Positions 25,799 to 34,902 of a stretch of 64,000 bases of DNA are shown here, piece by piece. Position 1 is the stretch's first letter. Each line of letters opens with the position of its first letter. Location: the NCBI GenBank assembly GCA_049509515.1, contig JBEKZV010000030.1, positions 43,073 through 107,072 on the forward strand. The letters run 5' to 3'. The DNA is from JBEKCP01 sp049509515 (GTDB lineage Bacteria; Planctomycetota; Planctomycetia; Pirellulales; Thermoguttaceae). The notes under the pieces are model-generated. The model ran no database searches. It was not told where the DNA came from and was given only the letters and a program-made list of their open reading frames with translations. The position numbers and the translations under genes are program-made.

Positions 25799-25996
25799 CG
25801 GTCACCCCACCATTTCCCGCAAGCCTTTGCAGAATACGTTGAGCGAACGCAGGCCAGAATAGACTTGGCGGACCACATAGTCTAGCGGCGTGCGATTCGT
25901 CCGGCAACAACCTCGCCACGAGAGCGACCCTTGTGCCGACGTTCCGACCCCCTCCATAATGGTGGACAAATTCAACTATACCATTCCGATCATCTT

Positions 25997-26004
25997 GCTA
26001 TAAT
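25997..26004 (+). promoter_or_regulatory. candidate extended -10 promoter of cysK
   Basis: TATAAT at 25999-26004 is preceded by TG at 25996-25997, giving an extended -10 (TGcTATAAT). No good -35 is found at 16-18 bases. It lies 63 bases before the cysK ATG. It is a consensus match only. Confidence 0.4.
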
Positions 26005-26066
26005 AGGGGACACGGGGGGCGATTGGAGGATCGGGCAGGGACTATACGAGAGGGAGGGGTGAGCAC

Positions 26067-27029
26067 ATGCCGCGGGGACAAATCTACGACAGTATTATTG
26101 GGACCACCTTCGACACGCCCATGGTGCGGCTCGGGCGAATCGTCCCGCCCGGGGCCGCCACGGTGCTGCTGAAGCTGGAGTTCTTCAACCCGTGCAGCAG
26201 CGTCAAGGACCGGATTGGCCGGGCGATGATCGAGGCCGCCGAGCGGGACGGCATCCTGACCGCGGAGTCCGAGATCATCGAACCCACCAGCGGCAACACC
26301 GGCATTGCCTTGGCGTTCGTGGCCGCTGCGCGCGGCTACCGGCTGACGCTGACCATGCCGGAATCGATGAGCCTGGAACGGCGGACGCTCCTGCGAGGTT
26401 TGGGGGCCAACCTGGTGCTGACGCCCGCCAAGGACGGCATGAAAGGGGCCATCGCCACGGCCGAGGAGTTGGCCGCGGCCACGCCCCATAGCTGGATCCC
26501 CCAGCAGTTCGACAATCCGGCCAACCCCGAGGTCCACGAGCGGACCACCGGGCCGGAGATCTGGGAGGACAGCGGGGGCCGGGTGGACATCCTGGTGGCG
26601 GGGGTCGGCACCGGCGGCACGATCACCGGTGCCGCCCGTTACCTCCGCTCGAAGAACCGCAACGTCCGGGCGATCGCCGTCGAGCCCGCCGATTCGGCCG
26701 TTATCTCCGGCGGCAAGCCGGGACCGCACAAGATCCAGGGGATCGGGGCCGGCTTCATCCCCAAGAACCTGGACACCAGCCTGCTGGCGGGCGTGGAGAC
26801 CGTGACCAACGAGGAGGCCTTTACCTGGGCCCGCCGGCTGGCCCACGAAGAAGGCATCCTGGTTGGCATCAGCTCGGGCGGCAACGTGGCCGCTGCCGTC
26901 CGCCTGGCCGCCCGCGCCGAGAACCGGGGCAAGGTGATCGTCACCTTCGCGCCGAGTTTCGGCGAGCGCTACCTGTCGACCACGCTGTTCGACGAGGCGG
27001 CCGGCTCGGTCACCAGCGCCGGCAAATAG
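26067..27029 (+). CDS. cysK: cysteine synthase A (O-acetylserine sulfhydrylase)
   Basis: The protein has 320 residues of PLP fold type II. The Schiff-base lysine is K47 in NPCSSVKDRIG. The substrate loop is PTSGNTG (73-79) and the phosphate-binding loop is GVGTGGTITG (about 178-187). It makes cysteine from O-acetylserine and sulfide in the cytoplasm. The ATG at 26067 follows gagggaggggtgag, a strong ribosome binding site. A few planctomycete homologues are annotated as cystathionine beta-synthase; the length and C-terminal ending favour CysK. It is monocistronic, with convergent nagB 9 bases after its stop. Confidence 0.95.
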   Translation: MPRGQIYDSIIGTTFDTPMVRLGRIVPPGAATVLLKLEFFNPCSSVKDRIGRAMIEAAERDGILTAESEIIEPTSGNTGIALAFVAAARGYRLTLTMPESMSLERRTLLRGLGANLVLTPAKDGMKGAIATAEELAAATPHSWIPQQFDNPANPEVHERTTGPEIWEDSGGRVDILVAGVGTGGTITGAARYLRSKNRNVRAIAVEPADSAVISGGKPGPHKIQGIGAGFIPKNLDTSLLAGVETVTNEEAFTWARRLAHEEGILVGISSGGNVAAAVRLAARAENRGKVIVTFAPSFGERYLSTTLFDEAAGSVTSAGK

Positions 27030-27038
27030 ACGCAGCCG

Positions 27039-27815
27039 CTACGGCGCGTCCGGGCGTTTCTCTTGAATCCACTCGTAGTACTCGATCATCTTCAACTCGC
27101 CGGCCGCCTCGCGGTCGATGACGACCAGCACGTCGCGGTGGAGTTGTAGCGCGCTGGCGGTGATCATGCTCGTCACCGGGCCCTCGACGGCCGCGGCCAC
27201 CGCGGCGGCCTTCTTCCGGCCGTTGGCCAGGAGCATGATCTGCCGGGCCTCCAGGATCGTCCCCACCCCCATCGTGATCGCGTAGATCGGCACCTGGTCC
27301 GGCGAATCGAAGAAGCGGGCGTTGTCGTCGATCGTCTGCCGGGCGAGGGTCTTGATCCGCGTCCGCGAGCCCAGCGAGCTGGTGGGCTCGTTGAAGGCGA
27401 TGTGGCCGTCCGAGCCGATGCCCAGAATCTGCAGGTCGATCCCGCCGCACTCGCAGATCCGCTGCTCGTACCACGCGCAGAAGGCGGCGTAGTTGTCGGT
27501 CGTGCCGGACGGAATGTACACGTTCTGCTTGGGAATGTTCACGTGCTGGAAGAAGTGCTCGTTCATGAAGTAGTGGTAGCTCTGCGGGTGTTTCTGCGGC
27601 AGGCCCACGTACTCGTCGAGATTGAAGGTGGTCACCTGGGAGAAGTCGAGGCCCTCCTCGCGGTGCATGCGCACCAGCTCCTTGTAGAGCCCCAGGGGGG
27701 TCGAGCCGGTGGCCATGCCCAGCACGGCGTTGGGCTTGGCGTTGAGGACCCTGGCGACGGTTCGGGCGGCGGCGCGGCCCATGTCCTCGACGGTTTCTTT
27801 GATGATGATCTCCAT
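27039..27815 (-). CDS. nagB: glucosamine-6-phosphate deaminase
   Basis: The protein has 258 residues, the normal length. Motifs are GMATGSTPLGLY (sugar-phosphate binding), FNLDEYVGL with D67, and GIGSDGHIAFNEP with D136, H138 and E143 of the active site. It converts glucosamine-6-phosphate to fructose-6-phosphate and ammonia, feeding amino sugars into glycolysis. No other nag gene is nearby. The next gene upstream on the same strand encodes an acyl carrier protein, 84 bases away across a repeat. Confidence 0.96.
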   Translation of the reverse strand: MEIIIKETVEDMGRAAARTVARVLNAKPNAVLGMATGSTPLGLYKELVRMHREEGLDFSQVTTFNLDEYVGLPQKHPQSYHYFMNEHFFQHVNIPKQNVYIPSGTTDNYAAFCAWYEQRICECGGIDLQILGIGSDGHIAFNEPTSSLGSRTRIKTLARQTIDDNARFFDSPDQVPIYAITMGVGTILEARQIMLLANGRKKAAAVAAAVEGPVTSMITASALQLHRDVLVVIDREAAGELKMIEYYEWIQEKRPDAP

Positions 27816-27835
27816 GGCGGATACCTCGGTTGGGT

Positions 27836-27920
27836 GAGGAAGAAGGATGAAGGATCAAGGATAAAGGATGAAGAGGGAAGGGGGAAGGCACCTCCGCCTT
27901 CATCCTTTATCCTTAAGCTG
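27836..27920. repeat. inverted aaggataaagga / tcctttatcctt repeat
   Basis: The tandem block gatgaaggatcaaggataaa (27845 on) and the inverse block ttcatcctttatcctta (27899 on) can pair as a long AT-rich stem. The second arm overlaps the 3' end of the acyl carrier protein gene and supplies its last codons (LKDKG). Confidence 0.65.
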
Positions 27921-28151
27921 CTGGGCGATAAAATCCACCGCGGCGCCGACCGTCTGCACGCCCAGGGCGGCCTCGGCGTCGATCTCGATGCCGAATTCGG
28001 CCTCGAAGCCCGCCACGAGCTGGATCGACTGCGTGCTCTCGGCGCCCAGGTCGAACACGAAGTGACTCTCGGGCTCGACCAGGCTTCCGTCCACGTTCAA
28101 TACCCGGCAGACCACGCCAACGACGCGCCGGTAGACTTCACTGCTGTTCAC
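27900..28151 (-). CDS. acyl carrier protein with atypical EST motif
   Basis: The protein has 83 residues. It has the four-helix ACP pattern with FDLGAESTQSIQL; S39 is the expected 4'-phosphopantetheine attachment site, in GAEST rather than the usual GADSL. Helix 2 (QSIQLVAGFEAEFGIEIDAE) keeps the acidic recognition face. It is not next to fatty-acid synthesis genes. Its ATG lies inside the 3' end of the upstream ADP-forming synthetase gene (14-base overlap), suggesting coupled expression and a specialised acyl-transfer role. Confidence 0.85.
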   Translation of the reverse strand: MNSSEVYRRVVGVVCRVLNVDGSLVEPESHFVFDLGAESTQSIQLVAGFEAEFGIEIDAEAALGVQTVGAAVDFIAQQLKDKG

Positions 28152-30375
28152 GGGTTTTCTCCGTTTCGGGGTTCTCGAACGAATCGTTCCGGGGGGCCAG
28201 CCGGATGCGGACGTCGGCCACGGCGTTGCCGGCCTCGGCGGGTCCGGCGATCAGCGGATTGATGTCCAGCTCCACGATCCGCGGGAAGTCGGCCGCCAAC
28301 TGCCCCAGGCGCACCAGGCACTGCTCGACGTTTTCGATATCGGCCCTCGGGGCGCCGCGCAGGCCTTCCAGCAGCCGGCCGGCCCGCACCTGCCGGATCA
28401 TGCGGGCGGCGGTGGCCCGGCCCAGCGGCGCCAGGCCGAAGGTCACGTCCTGGAACAGTTCCACGTAGATTCCGCCCAGGCCGAACATCACCGTCGGCCC
28501 GAAGGCCGGGTCGCACTTGGTCCCCAGGATGAGCTCGTGCCCGGCGGGGATCATGCGGCGGACCAGCAGTCCGCGGATTTCGGCGCGGGGGGCGGCCGCC
28601 GACAGGTAGCGCCGCATCCGCTCGAAGGCCGCGCGGACCATGCCGGCGTCGCCCAGGTCGAGGGCCACGCCCTTGACCTCGGACTTGTGAACGATCTGCG
28701 GGCTGACCACCCGGAGGGTGGCGGGATAACCGTGCGCCTCGGCGAAGGCCACGGCTTCCGCCGGAGAGCTGCACAGGAGGTGCGGGGGCACCGGCAATCC
28801 GTAGGCCGCCAGCACCGCCAGGGCCTGGTCCTCGTCGAGGTAGCCCTCCGGGGCCCGTTGAAGAATCGCCCGCACCGCCGGGGCATCGACCGGCAGCCGG
28901 TCGGCGTCGCCGACGGGCTGGGCCCGCCACTGGCGGATGCTCTGGACGCGGGCCATGGCCTCGCAGGCCCATTCGGGGAGGATGTAGTGCGGGATGCCCG
29001 CCTCCTGGAGCAGGCGGATGCCCCGCCCCACGTCCGCCGCGCCCATGAACGAGCAGGCGATCGGCTTGCCGGCCTGCCGGTAGATGCCGCAGACCCCGTG
29101 CGCAATGGCCTCGATGTCGGTCATCGACTGCGGGGTGAGGATCACCAGGACCTGGTCGACGTTGGGGTCGTCCAGGACCGCCTCCAGGGCCGCCGTGTAG
29201 CGGTCGGCACGGGCGTCGCCGATGACGTCCACCGGGTTCTTGACGTTGGCCGCGGCCGGCAGAACGCCGCGGAGCCTGGCCATGCTGGCCTCCGCCAGGC
29301 GGGGCACGCGCAGGCCCACGCGAATGGCCGCGTCCGTGGCCATCACGCCCGGCCCGCCCGCGTTGGTCACGATCGCCAGGCGGTTGCCGGCGGGCAGGGG
29401 CTGGTTGGTGTAGAGGATGGCGGCGTTGAAGAGCTCCTCGATGCTGGCCACGCGGAGGATGCCGGCCTCGCGGAAGACGGCGTCGCAAATGGCGTCCTCC
29501 CCGGCCAGCGACCCGGTGTGGCTGGCCGCGGCGTCGGCCCCCTGCGGCGTCCGCCCCGACTTGATGGCCAGGATCGGCTTCGGGTGCTCGCCGCGGGTGA
29601 CTTGCTGGGCCGCCTCGATCAGCCGCCGGCCCTCGCGGAGCTCCTCGAGATACAGCAGGATCACGTCGGTCTGCGGGTCGTTGCGGAGGTACTCGAACAG
29701 ATCGATCTCCGTCACGCCCGCCTTGTTGCCGAAACTGACGAATTTCGAGAACCCGATCTGTTTCTCCCGCGCGTAATCCAGCACCGCGGTACACAGGGCA
29801 CCGGACTGGCTCAGGAAGGCGATGCGGCCGGCCGCCGGCATTTTCCGGGCGAACGAGGCGTTCAGCCGCACCGCCGAGTCCGTGTTGATCACCCCCAGGC
29901 AGTTCGGCCCGATCATCGCCATCCCGTACTCGCGGCACACGGCCTCGAGGCGTTCTTCCCGCGCCTGCCCTTTGGCTCCCATCTCGCGGAAGCCGGCCGA
30001 AATGACGATCACCCCGCGGATCCCCTTCTTGCCGCACTGCTCCAGGGCGCGGTCCACCACGTCGGCCGGAAATACGACCACGGCCAGATCCACCGGGTCC
30101 TCGATGTCCAGCACGTAGCGGTATGCCTGCACCGCGCAGATGCTCTTCTTCCCCGGCGCGACGGGGAACAGCGTGCCTTGGTAGCCGCTGGAGAGGATAT
30201 TGTAGAAGATGTCGTAGGGGACGGTGTTGGGCGTGGCAGTGACGCCCAGGACCGCCACGCTTCGCGGCGCAAAGATCGGGCGGAGACGCTCCGCGCCGGC
30301 CTCCATCCGGCCGGCTCGATCGCCGCCCACGTCAGGAACTGCCGCAACCTCAGGGGCGGACGGCGGGCCAGACAT
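28138..30375 (-). CDS. ADP-forming acetyl/acyl-CoA synthetase, fused alpha-beta
   Basis: The protein has 745 residues. I chose the ATG at 30375 as it starts just ahead of the conserved CoA-binding domain (FAPRSVAVLGVTATPNTVPY). Domain order: CoA-binding (about 33-130), succinyl-CoA-synthetase-like flavodoxin folds (about 150-480) with the phosphorylated histidine H286 in ASHTGSLAG, then an ATP-grasp domain (about 545-745) with the ending LDINPLIAG. Such enzymes make ATP from acyl-CoA or activate acids reversibly. The acid is not predictable. It overlaps the acyl carrier protein gene. Confidence 0.93.
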   Translation of the reverse strand: MSGPPSAPEVAAVPDVGGDRAGRMEAGAERLRPIFAPRSVAVLGVTATPNTVPYDIFYNILSSGYQGTLFPVAPGKKSICAVQAYRYVLDIEDPVDLAVVVFPADVVDRALEQCGKKGIRGVIVISAGFREMGAKGQAREERLEAVCREYGMAMIGPNCLGVINTDSAVRLNASFARKMPAAGRIAFLSQSGALCTAVLDYAREKQIGFSKFVSFGNKAGVTEIDLFEYLRNDPQTDVILLYLEELREGRRLIEAAQQVTRGEHPKPILAIKSGRTPQGADAAASHTGSLAGEDAICDAVFREAGILRVASIEELFNAAILYTNQPLPAGNRLAIVTNAGGPGVMATDAAIRVGLRVPRLAEASMARLRGVLPAAANVKNPVDVIGDARADRYTAALEAVLDDPNVDQVLVILTPQSMTDIEAIAHGVCGIYRQAGKPIACSFMGAADVGRGIRLLQEAGIPHYILPEWACEAMARVQSIRQWRAQPVGDADRLPVDAPAVRAILQRAPEGYLDEDQALAVLAAYGLPVPPHLLCSSPAEAVAFAEAHGYPATLRVVSPQIVHKSEVKGVALDLGDAGMVRAAFERMRRYLSAAAPRAEIRGLLVRRMIPAGHELILGTKCDPAFGPTVMFGLGGIYVELFQDVTFGLAPLGRATAARMIRQVRAGRLLEGLRGAPRADIENVEQCLVRLGQLAADFPRIVELDINPLIAGPAEAGNAVADVRIRLAPRNDSFENPETEKTREQQ

Positions 30376-30475
30376 GCAACAAGAACTCCCCGGCGACAGT
30401 ACAATCACTGAGTCTAGTGGAATTCTCCCTGCTGTCAACCGGGAGGAAAAAGGCGCCGGAGAACCCTGGTGACGA

Positions 30476-31849
30476 TCACGCCGGGTGGACGAGCCAGAGC
30501 ATGACCAGCGAGCCGGCCAGCCCCAGCGCACCCAGCAGCAGGAGGACCCAACGCAGAAGGCGCTGCCGCATGGCGCTGCCGTCGGGTTCGTGCGGGCCGG
30601 TATCTCCCGGCACGGTGCCGATGACCGGCGCCCCGGCGGCGGCCTGCAACTCCGCGGCCGTCACGAGCGGCGGCTCGATGCCGGCCCCGGCGGAGATCAT
30701 CCCCAAGCCCACCACCATCGTCAGGCCCGTGGCCAAGGCCCCCAACAGGGCCATCGCGCCCGGCGGCCACCGCCTGGGCGGCGGCGGCGGCTCGAGGGCC
30801 AGTTCGAGCTCGACGGCCGGCTCGCGGAGCCTGGCCTGCCAGGCCAGGCGTTCCACGCGGACCGCTTCGTTGTGGGCCCGCCCGGCTCCCTCCACCACCC
30901 GCTGAAGCCCTTCGAGCTCCGCCGGATCGGCCACGGCGGCCGGCGGGACCCTGGGCGGCCCTGTCACCTCGGTGGCCGGCACCGGGGCAGCCCCCGCAAC
31001 GTACCGCGGAACCAATGCCAGCCGCCGGCGTGTCGCCTCGATGCGGGCCTCGACGTCCTGCACCACCGGGTGCAGCGGCGTGCGGGCCGCCAGCAACTCC
31101 GCACGGCGACCGAGCAACTCGCTCAACTGGCGGTTCAAGTTGGTCCAGTCCGGGTTATCGGCGGGCGGGGGCGGTGCCGGGGCGGGCGGCGGAGGTTGCA
31201 GCCGCTGCGAGGCTTCCCGCACGGCCTGGATCTGGCGGTCCAACACCGCGTCCAACTGCCCCTGGGCCCCTTGGAGTTGCTCCGCGGCACGCTCGCTCGC
31301 CGTCCGCGCCTCCTCGTAGGCCCGATCCACCGACGACTTCCACTCGGCACGAAACGTGTCGGCATACCGCTGGGCGAGCGCGTTGACGTCTTGGGCTGCG
31401 TGCTCCACGGGTGGGGCACCCTCTCGGGCACCCTTTGGGTCGCGGAGGGTAATGGAGACCTTGCACGCCCCGGGCGCGGCCTCAGGAGCCGTCTCGACCA
31501 GCAGCCGGTCGCGCTCGGACTCGTCGGCCCAGGCGAGAATCTGTCGGCGGACCTGCAACGGGTCGGGGCACGACGTACCCGGTCGAGCATCGCGGGCATC
31601 GGGGGCCGGCCCTGCTGGGGGCCCCGCCGGCTCGCCGGCGGCCGTACCGGCCTGGCGGATCCACACCTGGGCCGTCGCGTCGTTCGACTCGGGCGGGCAC
31701 CCTGTGGAGCATGGTCCCGGCGTCCCCGCCGGCAAGCCCTTCCAACAGGCCAACGCGGCCATCCCGAGAAACGCAACCAGGTACAGCGCCAGCGGCATCT
31801 TCGCCGCGGCATCCCGGTCCGCCGTCGAGCTCGATCCGTGAGACACCAT
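30476..31849 (-). CDS. Wzz/GumC-like membrane protein
   Basis: The protein has 457 residues (ATG 31849; an upstream ATG at 31882 is possible). One transmembrane helix lies near the N-terminus (LALYLVAFLGMAALACW). Two more lie at the C-terminus (GAMALLGALATGLTMVVGLG and VLLLLGALGLAGSLVMLWL). Between them is a large extracytoplasmic coiled-coil region (YADTFRAEWKSSVDRAYEEA and on) with Pro-rich linkers. The topology, and the phrase HPVVQDVEARIEATRRRLA, resemble polysaccharide co-polymerases (Wzz, GumC, BcsA-associated). No kinase domain is attached. No polysaccharide genes are adjacent, so the assignment is by architecture only. Confidence 0.65.
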   Translation of the reverse strand: MVSHGSSSTADRDAAAKMPLALYLVAFLGMAALACWKGLPAGTPGPCSTGCPPESNDATAQVWIRQAGTAAGEPAGPPAGPAPDARDARPGTSCPDPLQVRRQILAWADESERDRLLVETAPEAAPGACKVSITLRDPKGAREGAPPVEHAAQDVNALAQRYADTFRAEWKSSVDRAYEEARTASERAAEQLQGAQGQLDAVLDRQIQAVREASQRLQPPPPAPAPPPPADNPDWTNLNRQLSELLGRRAELLAARTPLHPVVQDVEARIEATRRRLALVPRYVAGAAPVPATEVTGPPRVPPAAVADPAELEGLQRVVEGAGRAHNEAVRVERLAWQARLREPAVELELALEPPPPPRRWPPGAMALLGALATGLTMVVGLGMISAGAGIEPPLVTAAELQAAAGAPVIGTVPGDTGPHEPDGSAMRQRLLRWVLLLLGALGLAGSLVMLWLVHPA

Positions 31850-31955
31850 CGGCACGCAGCATCCTTTGCGGGCGTTCAACAATACCGCTTATCCGGAGAT
31901 CGACACGCGGCGCCAGGAGCTTGCGGAAAAAGGACGATTTTCCGAGTCCACCGCG

Positions 31956-31984
31956 TTGCAAGCACCACCCAATGGTACTATAAT
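31956..31984 (+). promoter_or_regulatory. candidate sigma70-type promoter of the large TPR gene
   Basis: TTGCAA at 31956-31961 and TATAAT at 31979-31984 are exactly 17 bases apart in GC-rich DNA. They lie about 150 bases upstream of the ATG at 32136, implying a leader of about 145 bases. It is the best promoter match in the window; no experimental support. Confidence 0.55.
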
Positions 31985-32135
31985 GAAGCGATCCTACGGG
32001 AGTCTGGTGGTCCGCCAAACAAGAAGTGACGGTGCCATGCCCACGAAAAGCGTGAGCATACCTACGCTGCTGGTGCGACGTGGGCTTGGCAGCCAAGCTA
32101 TCGGAATAGACCTGGCAGACCAGTAGGGAGTTCCG

Positions 32136-34367
32136 ATGGCCCGTCGCTCACTGAACCCTTACGGCACGGCGACTGTTCCGCGGCTGCTTGGCCTGTGGAG
32201 GTCCCGCTGGCGGTACCTGCTGGCGGCGTTGGCGGCGGCCGCAACCATCGGCTACCCCGCGGCGCTCCATTACTTGTTGCCCGAGGTGCCGCCCCTGGGC
32301 TACTGGTTGCTGGCGCTGGGGTTCGCCGTGCTGGCCCCCGCAACCTACGTCCTGCTGACGGCGCTGAAAGGACTTTCCGACGAGATTCCGCGGCGCGCGG
32401 GCTTCGGCCGGATGGAAGGCTACATGCTCGGCCGGCGGACGGCCCGGCGGCGGATGGTCCGGATCCCCGGCCTGGGCAAGATCAGCTTGCGGCGATTGGG
32501 CGGAATCGGCGTGTTGGTGGTCGCCGGGGGCTGGTGGCTGACGCCCTGGGCGCCGGTGCGAATAAGACCGCCGGTGCTGCCCGATCTGACGGGCCTACTG
32601 ACGGCTGAGGGCAGGGCGTCGCCGAATCTGGCCGAGGACCTCGTGGCCGTGATGCTGGTCTTGCCGAACGATTCCATGGCGATTGTCCAGCCGCCGCAGC
32701 CGCCGGCTTGGCTGCGGCGCCAGACGCGGGCGGTTTGGGACAACGCGGCGTCGTACCCGCTGGCGATGCGCTGTCTTGCCGCGGGAGATTTCGCCGCGGC
32801 GCGTTCCCACCTGGAGCGGGCCGCGGCGGAGCACGAGATCGAGCCCCTGGCGCAGAATGTTCTCGGGGCCCAGGTTGAAATGTACGCGGGCCGGTTCCTC
32901 GAGGCGGCGCGCGGCTACAGCGCAGCGCTGAAGCTGAGGGCCGACGATCCCATGCTGTGGTGCCAGCTCGCGGCGGCGTGGCTCCAGGCCGGCCAGTTCG
33001 ACGCCGCCGCGCCGGCCCTGGACGCCGCCGAGCGGCTGTGCGGCCAGGCGGCCGACCGCTCCCAGGGGGCGATGGCCGCCTGCCGCCACGTCGGCAGCCT
33101 GCTGGCCATGGCCCGCTCCAAGGACTTCGACGAGGTCGTCAAGTCGATCGAGGAGGCCCGCGAAACCTGCAAGCGAGCCGTCGGCGAGAAGCACGTCCTC
33201 GTGGCCGCCAACCTCAACAACGAAGCCGTGCTCTACGTGTTGCGGGGCAGCGAGCAGGACGTGCTCCTCTCGGGCGCCGGGCAGTTGTTCGACTTCTCGC
33301 TGGCCATCGGCACCGAGACCCAGGGGGCCGGCGATCCGCATCTCGCGACCGTCCGCTGCAACCTGGCCCTGTTGCACTATCGCAACGCGCACTACGACAA
33401 GGCCGAGGAACTCCTGGCGAAGGCCGCGGGCGTCCCGGCCGACCCGGCCTTCCAGAGCCACCCGGCCCGCATCGCGAGCCTGAACCTCCAAGCCATGCTC
33501 TGCCGCGCCGAGGGCCGCTGCGCCGCCGGCAGGGATGATCCGGCGTTGGTGGCCGTCCAGGAGGGCCTGGGCATCGCCCAGAAGACATTGCAGCCGGAGC
33601 ATCCTTGGGGGGCGGTGTTGGCCGGCAGCCTGGCCGCCGTCTACGTCGACCACGCTCGGTACGTCGAGGCCCGCAGCCAGGCCGCCGAGGCCGAGAGGCT
33701 CACCGAGAAGCTCTGGGGACCCCAACACCCCTTCCTGGCCGAGCAGCGCAACCGTCTGGCCGCCATCTGCACTCTTCAGGAGGCGTACGAGGAGGCCAAC
33801 GGCTTCTGCCGGCAGGCGCAGAAAATCGCCGAGCGGTCCTTCGGCAAGCAGCATCCGGTCTTGGCCGACATCCTCGCCACCCGCGGCCGGCTCGAGATCG
33901 CCCAGGGCCGGCCGCGCGACGCCGCGAAGCCGCTTGCCCGCGCCCGCGATATCTACGAAGCCGTCTACGGCAAGGAGCACCCCGCGATGGCGCGCATCCT
34001 GGGCGACCTGGCCTCGCTCGGCAGAGACCCTGCGGGGCTGGAGCGTGCGATCGGCATGTACGCCCAGGCCATCGACATCATGGAGAAGTCCGCCGGCCCC
34101 GAGCATCCCCTGATCGCCCGGCTGCTGGGCGGCATGGCGGCGCTCGAGATCGAGCAGGAGAAGTTCGACGATGCCCAGCAGGGCCTTGACCGGGCCTTGG
34201 ACATCCAAAGGAAGATGCTCGCGCCCAACCACCCGGACCTGGCGGCCACGCTGAAAGTCTACGCCCGGTTGCTCACCAAGCGGACGCCGCCGGACCCGGA
34301 CGGCGCGGCCAAGGTGCAAGCCCAAGCCGAGGAGATCCTCGCCCGTCACCGGCAGGAGGACCAGTAG
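32136..34367 (+). CDS. membrane-anchored kinesin-light-chain-type TPR protein
   Basis: The protein has 743 residues. Two transmembrane helices lie near residues 26-47 and 55-80, and a third segment near 120-138 (LGGIGVLVVAGGWWL). After residue 190 the protein is a long run of TPR units; the last five are of the kinesin-light-chain/TPR_12 type, each marked by a G-x-x-H-P motif (GPQHPFLAEQ, GKQHPVLADI, GKEHPAMARI, GPEHPLIARL, APNHPDLAAT). Such arrays bind partner proteins. It is divergent from the Wzz-like gene, with a strong promoter match upstream. Confidence 0.85.
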   Translation: MARRSLNPYGTATVPRLLGLWRSRWRYLLAALAAAATIGYPAALHYLLPEVPPLGYWLLALGFAVLAPATYVLLTALKGLSDEIPRRAGFGRMEGYMLGRRTARRRMVRIPGLGKISLRRLGGIGVLVVAGGWWLTPWAPVRIRPPVLPDLTGLLTAEGRASPNLAEDLVAVMLVLPNDSMAIVQPPQPPAWLRRQTRAVWDNAASYPLAMRCLAAGDFAAARSHLERAAAEHEIEPLAQNVLGAQVEMYAGRFLEAARGYSAALKLRADDPMLWCQLAAAWLQAGQFDAAAPALDAAERLCGQAADRSQGAMAACRHVGSLLAMARSKDFDEVVKSIEEARETCKRAVGEKHVLVAANLNNEAVLYVLRGSEQDVLLSGAGQLFDFSLAIGTETQGAGDPHLATVRCNLALLHYRNAHYDKAEELLAKAAGVPADPAFQSHPARIASLNLQAMLCRAEGRCAAGRDDPALVAVQEGLGIAQKTLQPEHPWGAVLAGSLAAVYVDHARYVEARSQAAEAERLTEKLWGPQHPFLAEQRNRLAAICTLQEAYEEANGFCRQAQKIAERSFGKQHPVLADILATRGRLEIAQGRPRDAAKPLARARDIYEAVYGKEHPAMARILGDLASLGRDPAGLERAIGMYAQAIDIMEKSAGPEHPLIARLLGGMAALEIEQEKFDDAQQGLDRALDIQRKMLAPNHPDLAATLKVYARLLTKRTPPDPDGAAKVQAQAEEILARHRQEDQ

Positions 34368-34432
34368 AGAGTAGCTGGTGACTGGCGGGTAGTGGGTGGT
34401 CGCGGGCTGGAGTTGGGAGAGGCGCCAAGAAA

Positions 34433-34472
34433 CGGGCGGAGCCATGTGGCACTGCCACACCGGCTCCGCCCG
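34433..34472. repeat. inverted repeat, GTGTGGCACTGCCACAC type
   Basis: The sequence cgggcggagccatgtggcac and its near-perfect inverse (tgccacaccggctccgcccg) form a 16-18 bp stem with little loop. It lies 65 bases after the TPR gene stop, where it could also help end transcription, though no T-tract follows. Confidence 0.65.
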
Positions 34473-34652
34473 CCCGCATCAGGAGACCGCCCCCGAGGGG
34501 ACGAGATGACGGCCGCGGACCGTGTACGAAGGCGCCTCACTCATCGCCGGCGTGCGCAGCGGCTCTGGCCGCGACGCCACGCGCCCTCATGCACGAAATA
34601 ATTCCTCTGATTATACCCGCTCAAGAACAAGTGTCAATGTCCCCTACTGTGG

Positions 34653-34871
34653 GTGTCCCCAGTTGGGGGATCGCTGTTCCGGTGCCGGAGCCCGCACAAG
34701 CCCGTGGAATGGAAGGACCGGGACGTTCGCCGCGCCTGTTTCCATCCGTCGCGGGCCTGGCTCGGCACGCACGACTTCTACCCCTTCGTCCGCGCCACGG
34801 TCCCGACCTACGATCCGCAAATGGCCAAATTGCGGTAGAAGCTGCGGGGCGAGGACGCCGGGCAATTGTGA
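34653..34871 (+). pseudogene. C-terminal remnant of an unrecognised gene
   Basis: One frame reads SLFRCRSPHKPVEWKDRDV, then HPSRAWLGTHDFYPFVRA, then YDPQMAKLR, an in-frame TAG at 34836-34838, then KLRGEDAGQL and a TGA. The reading looks like real protein sequence, with CAG to TAG the likely change. No start codon with a ribosome binding site is present and the N-terminus is missing. I do not recognise the family. The end lies 31 bases before the start of the next gene. Confidence 0.45.
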
Positions 34872-34902
34872 ACGGTTGCGGCGCAGGAGAAAGGACGCAA
34901 GA

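Larger units (their letters stand above)
34368..34902. other. intergenic region with a hairpin and a gene remnant
   Basis: These 535 bases contain a hairpin (34433-34472) and a decayed coding stretch (34653-34871), both listed separately. Nothing else is recognisable. Confidence 0.6.

Noticed and set aside
34433..34472. Rho-independent terminator
   Set aside because: The stem is strong but no T-tract follows on either strand, so I list it only as an inverted repeat.
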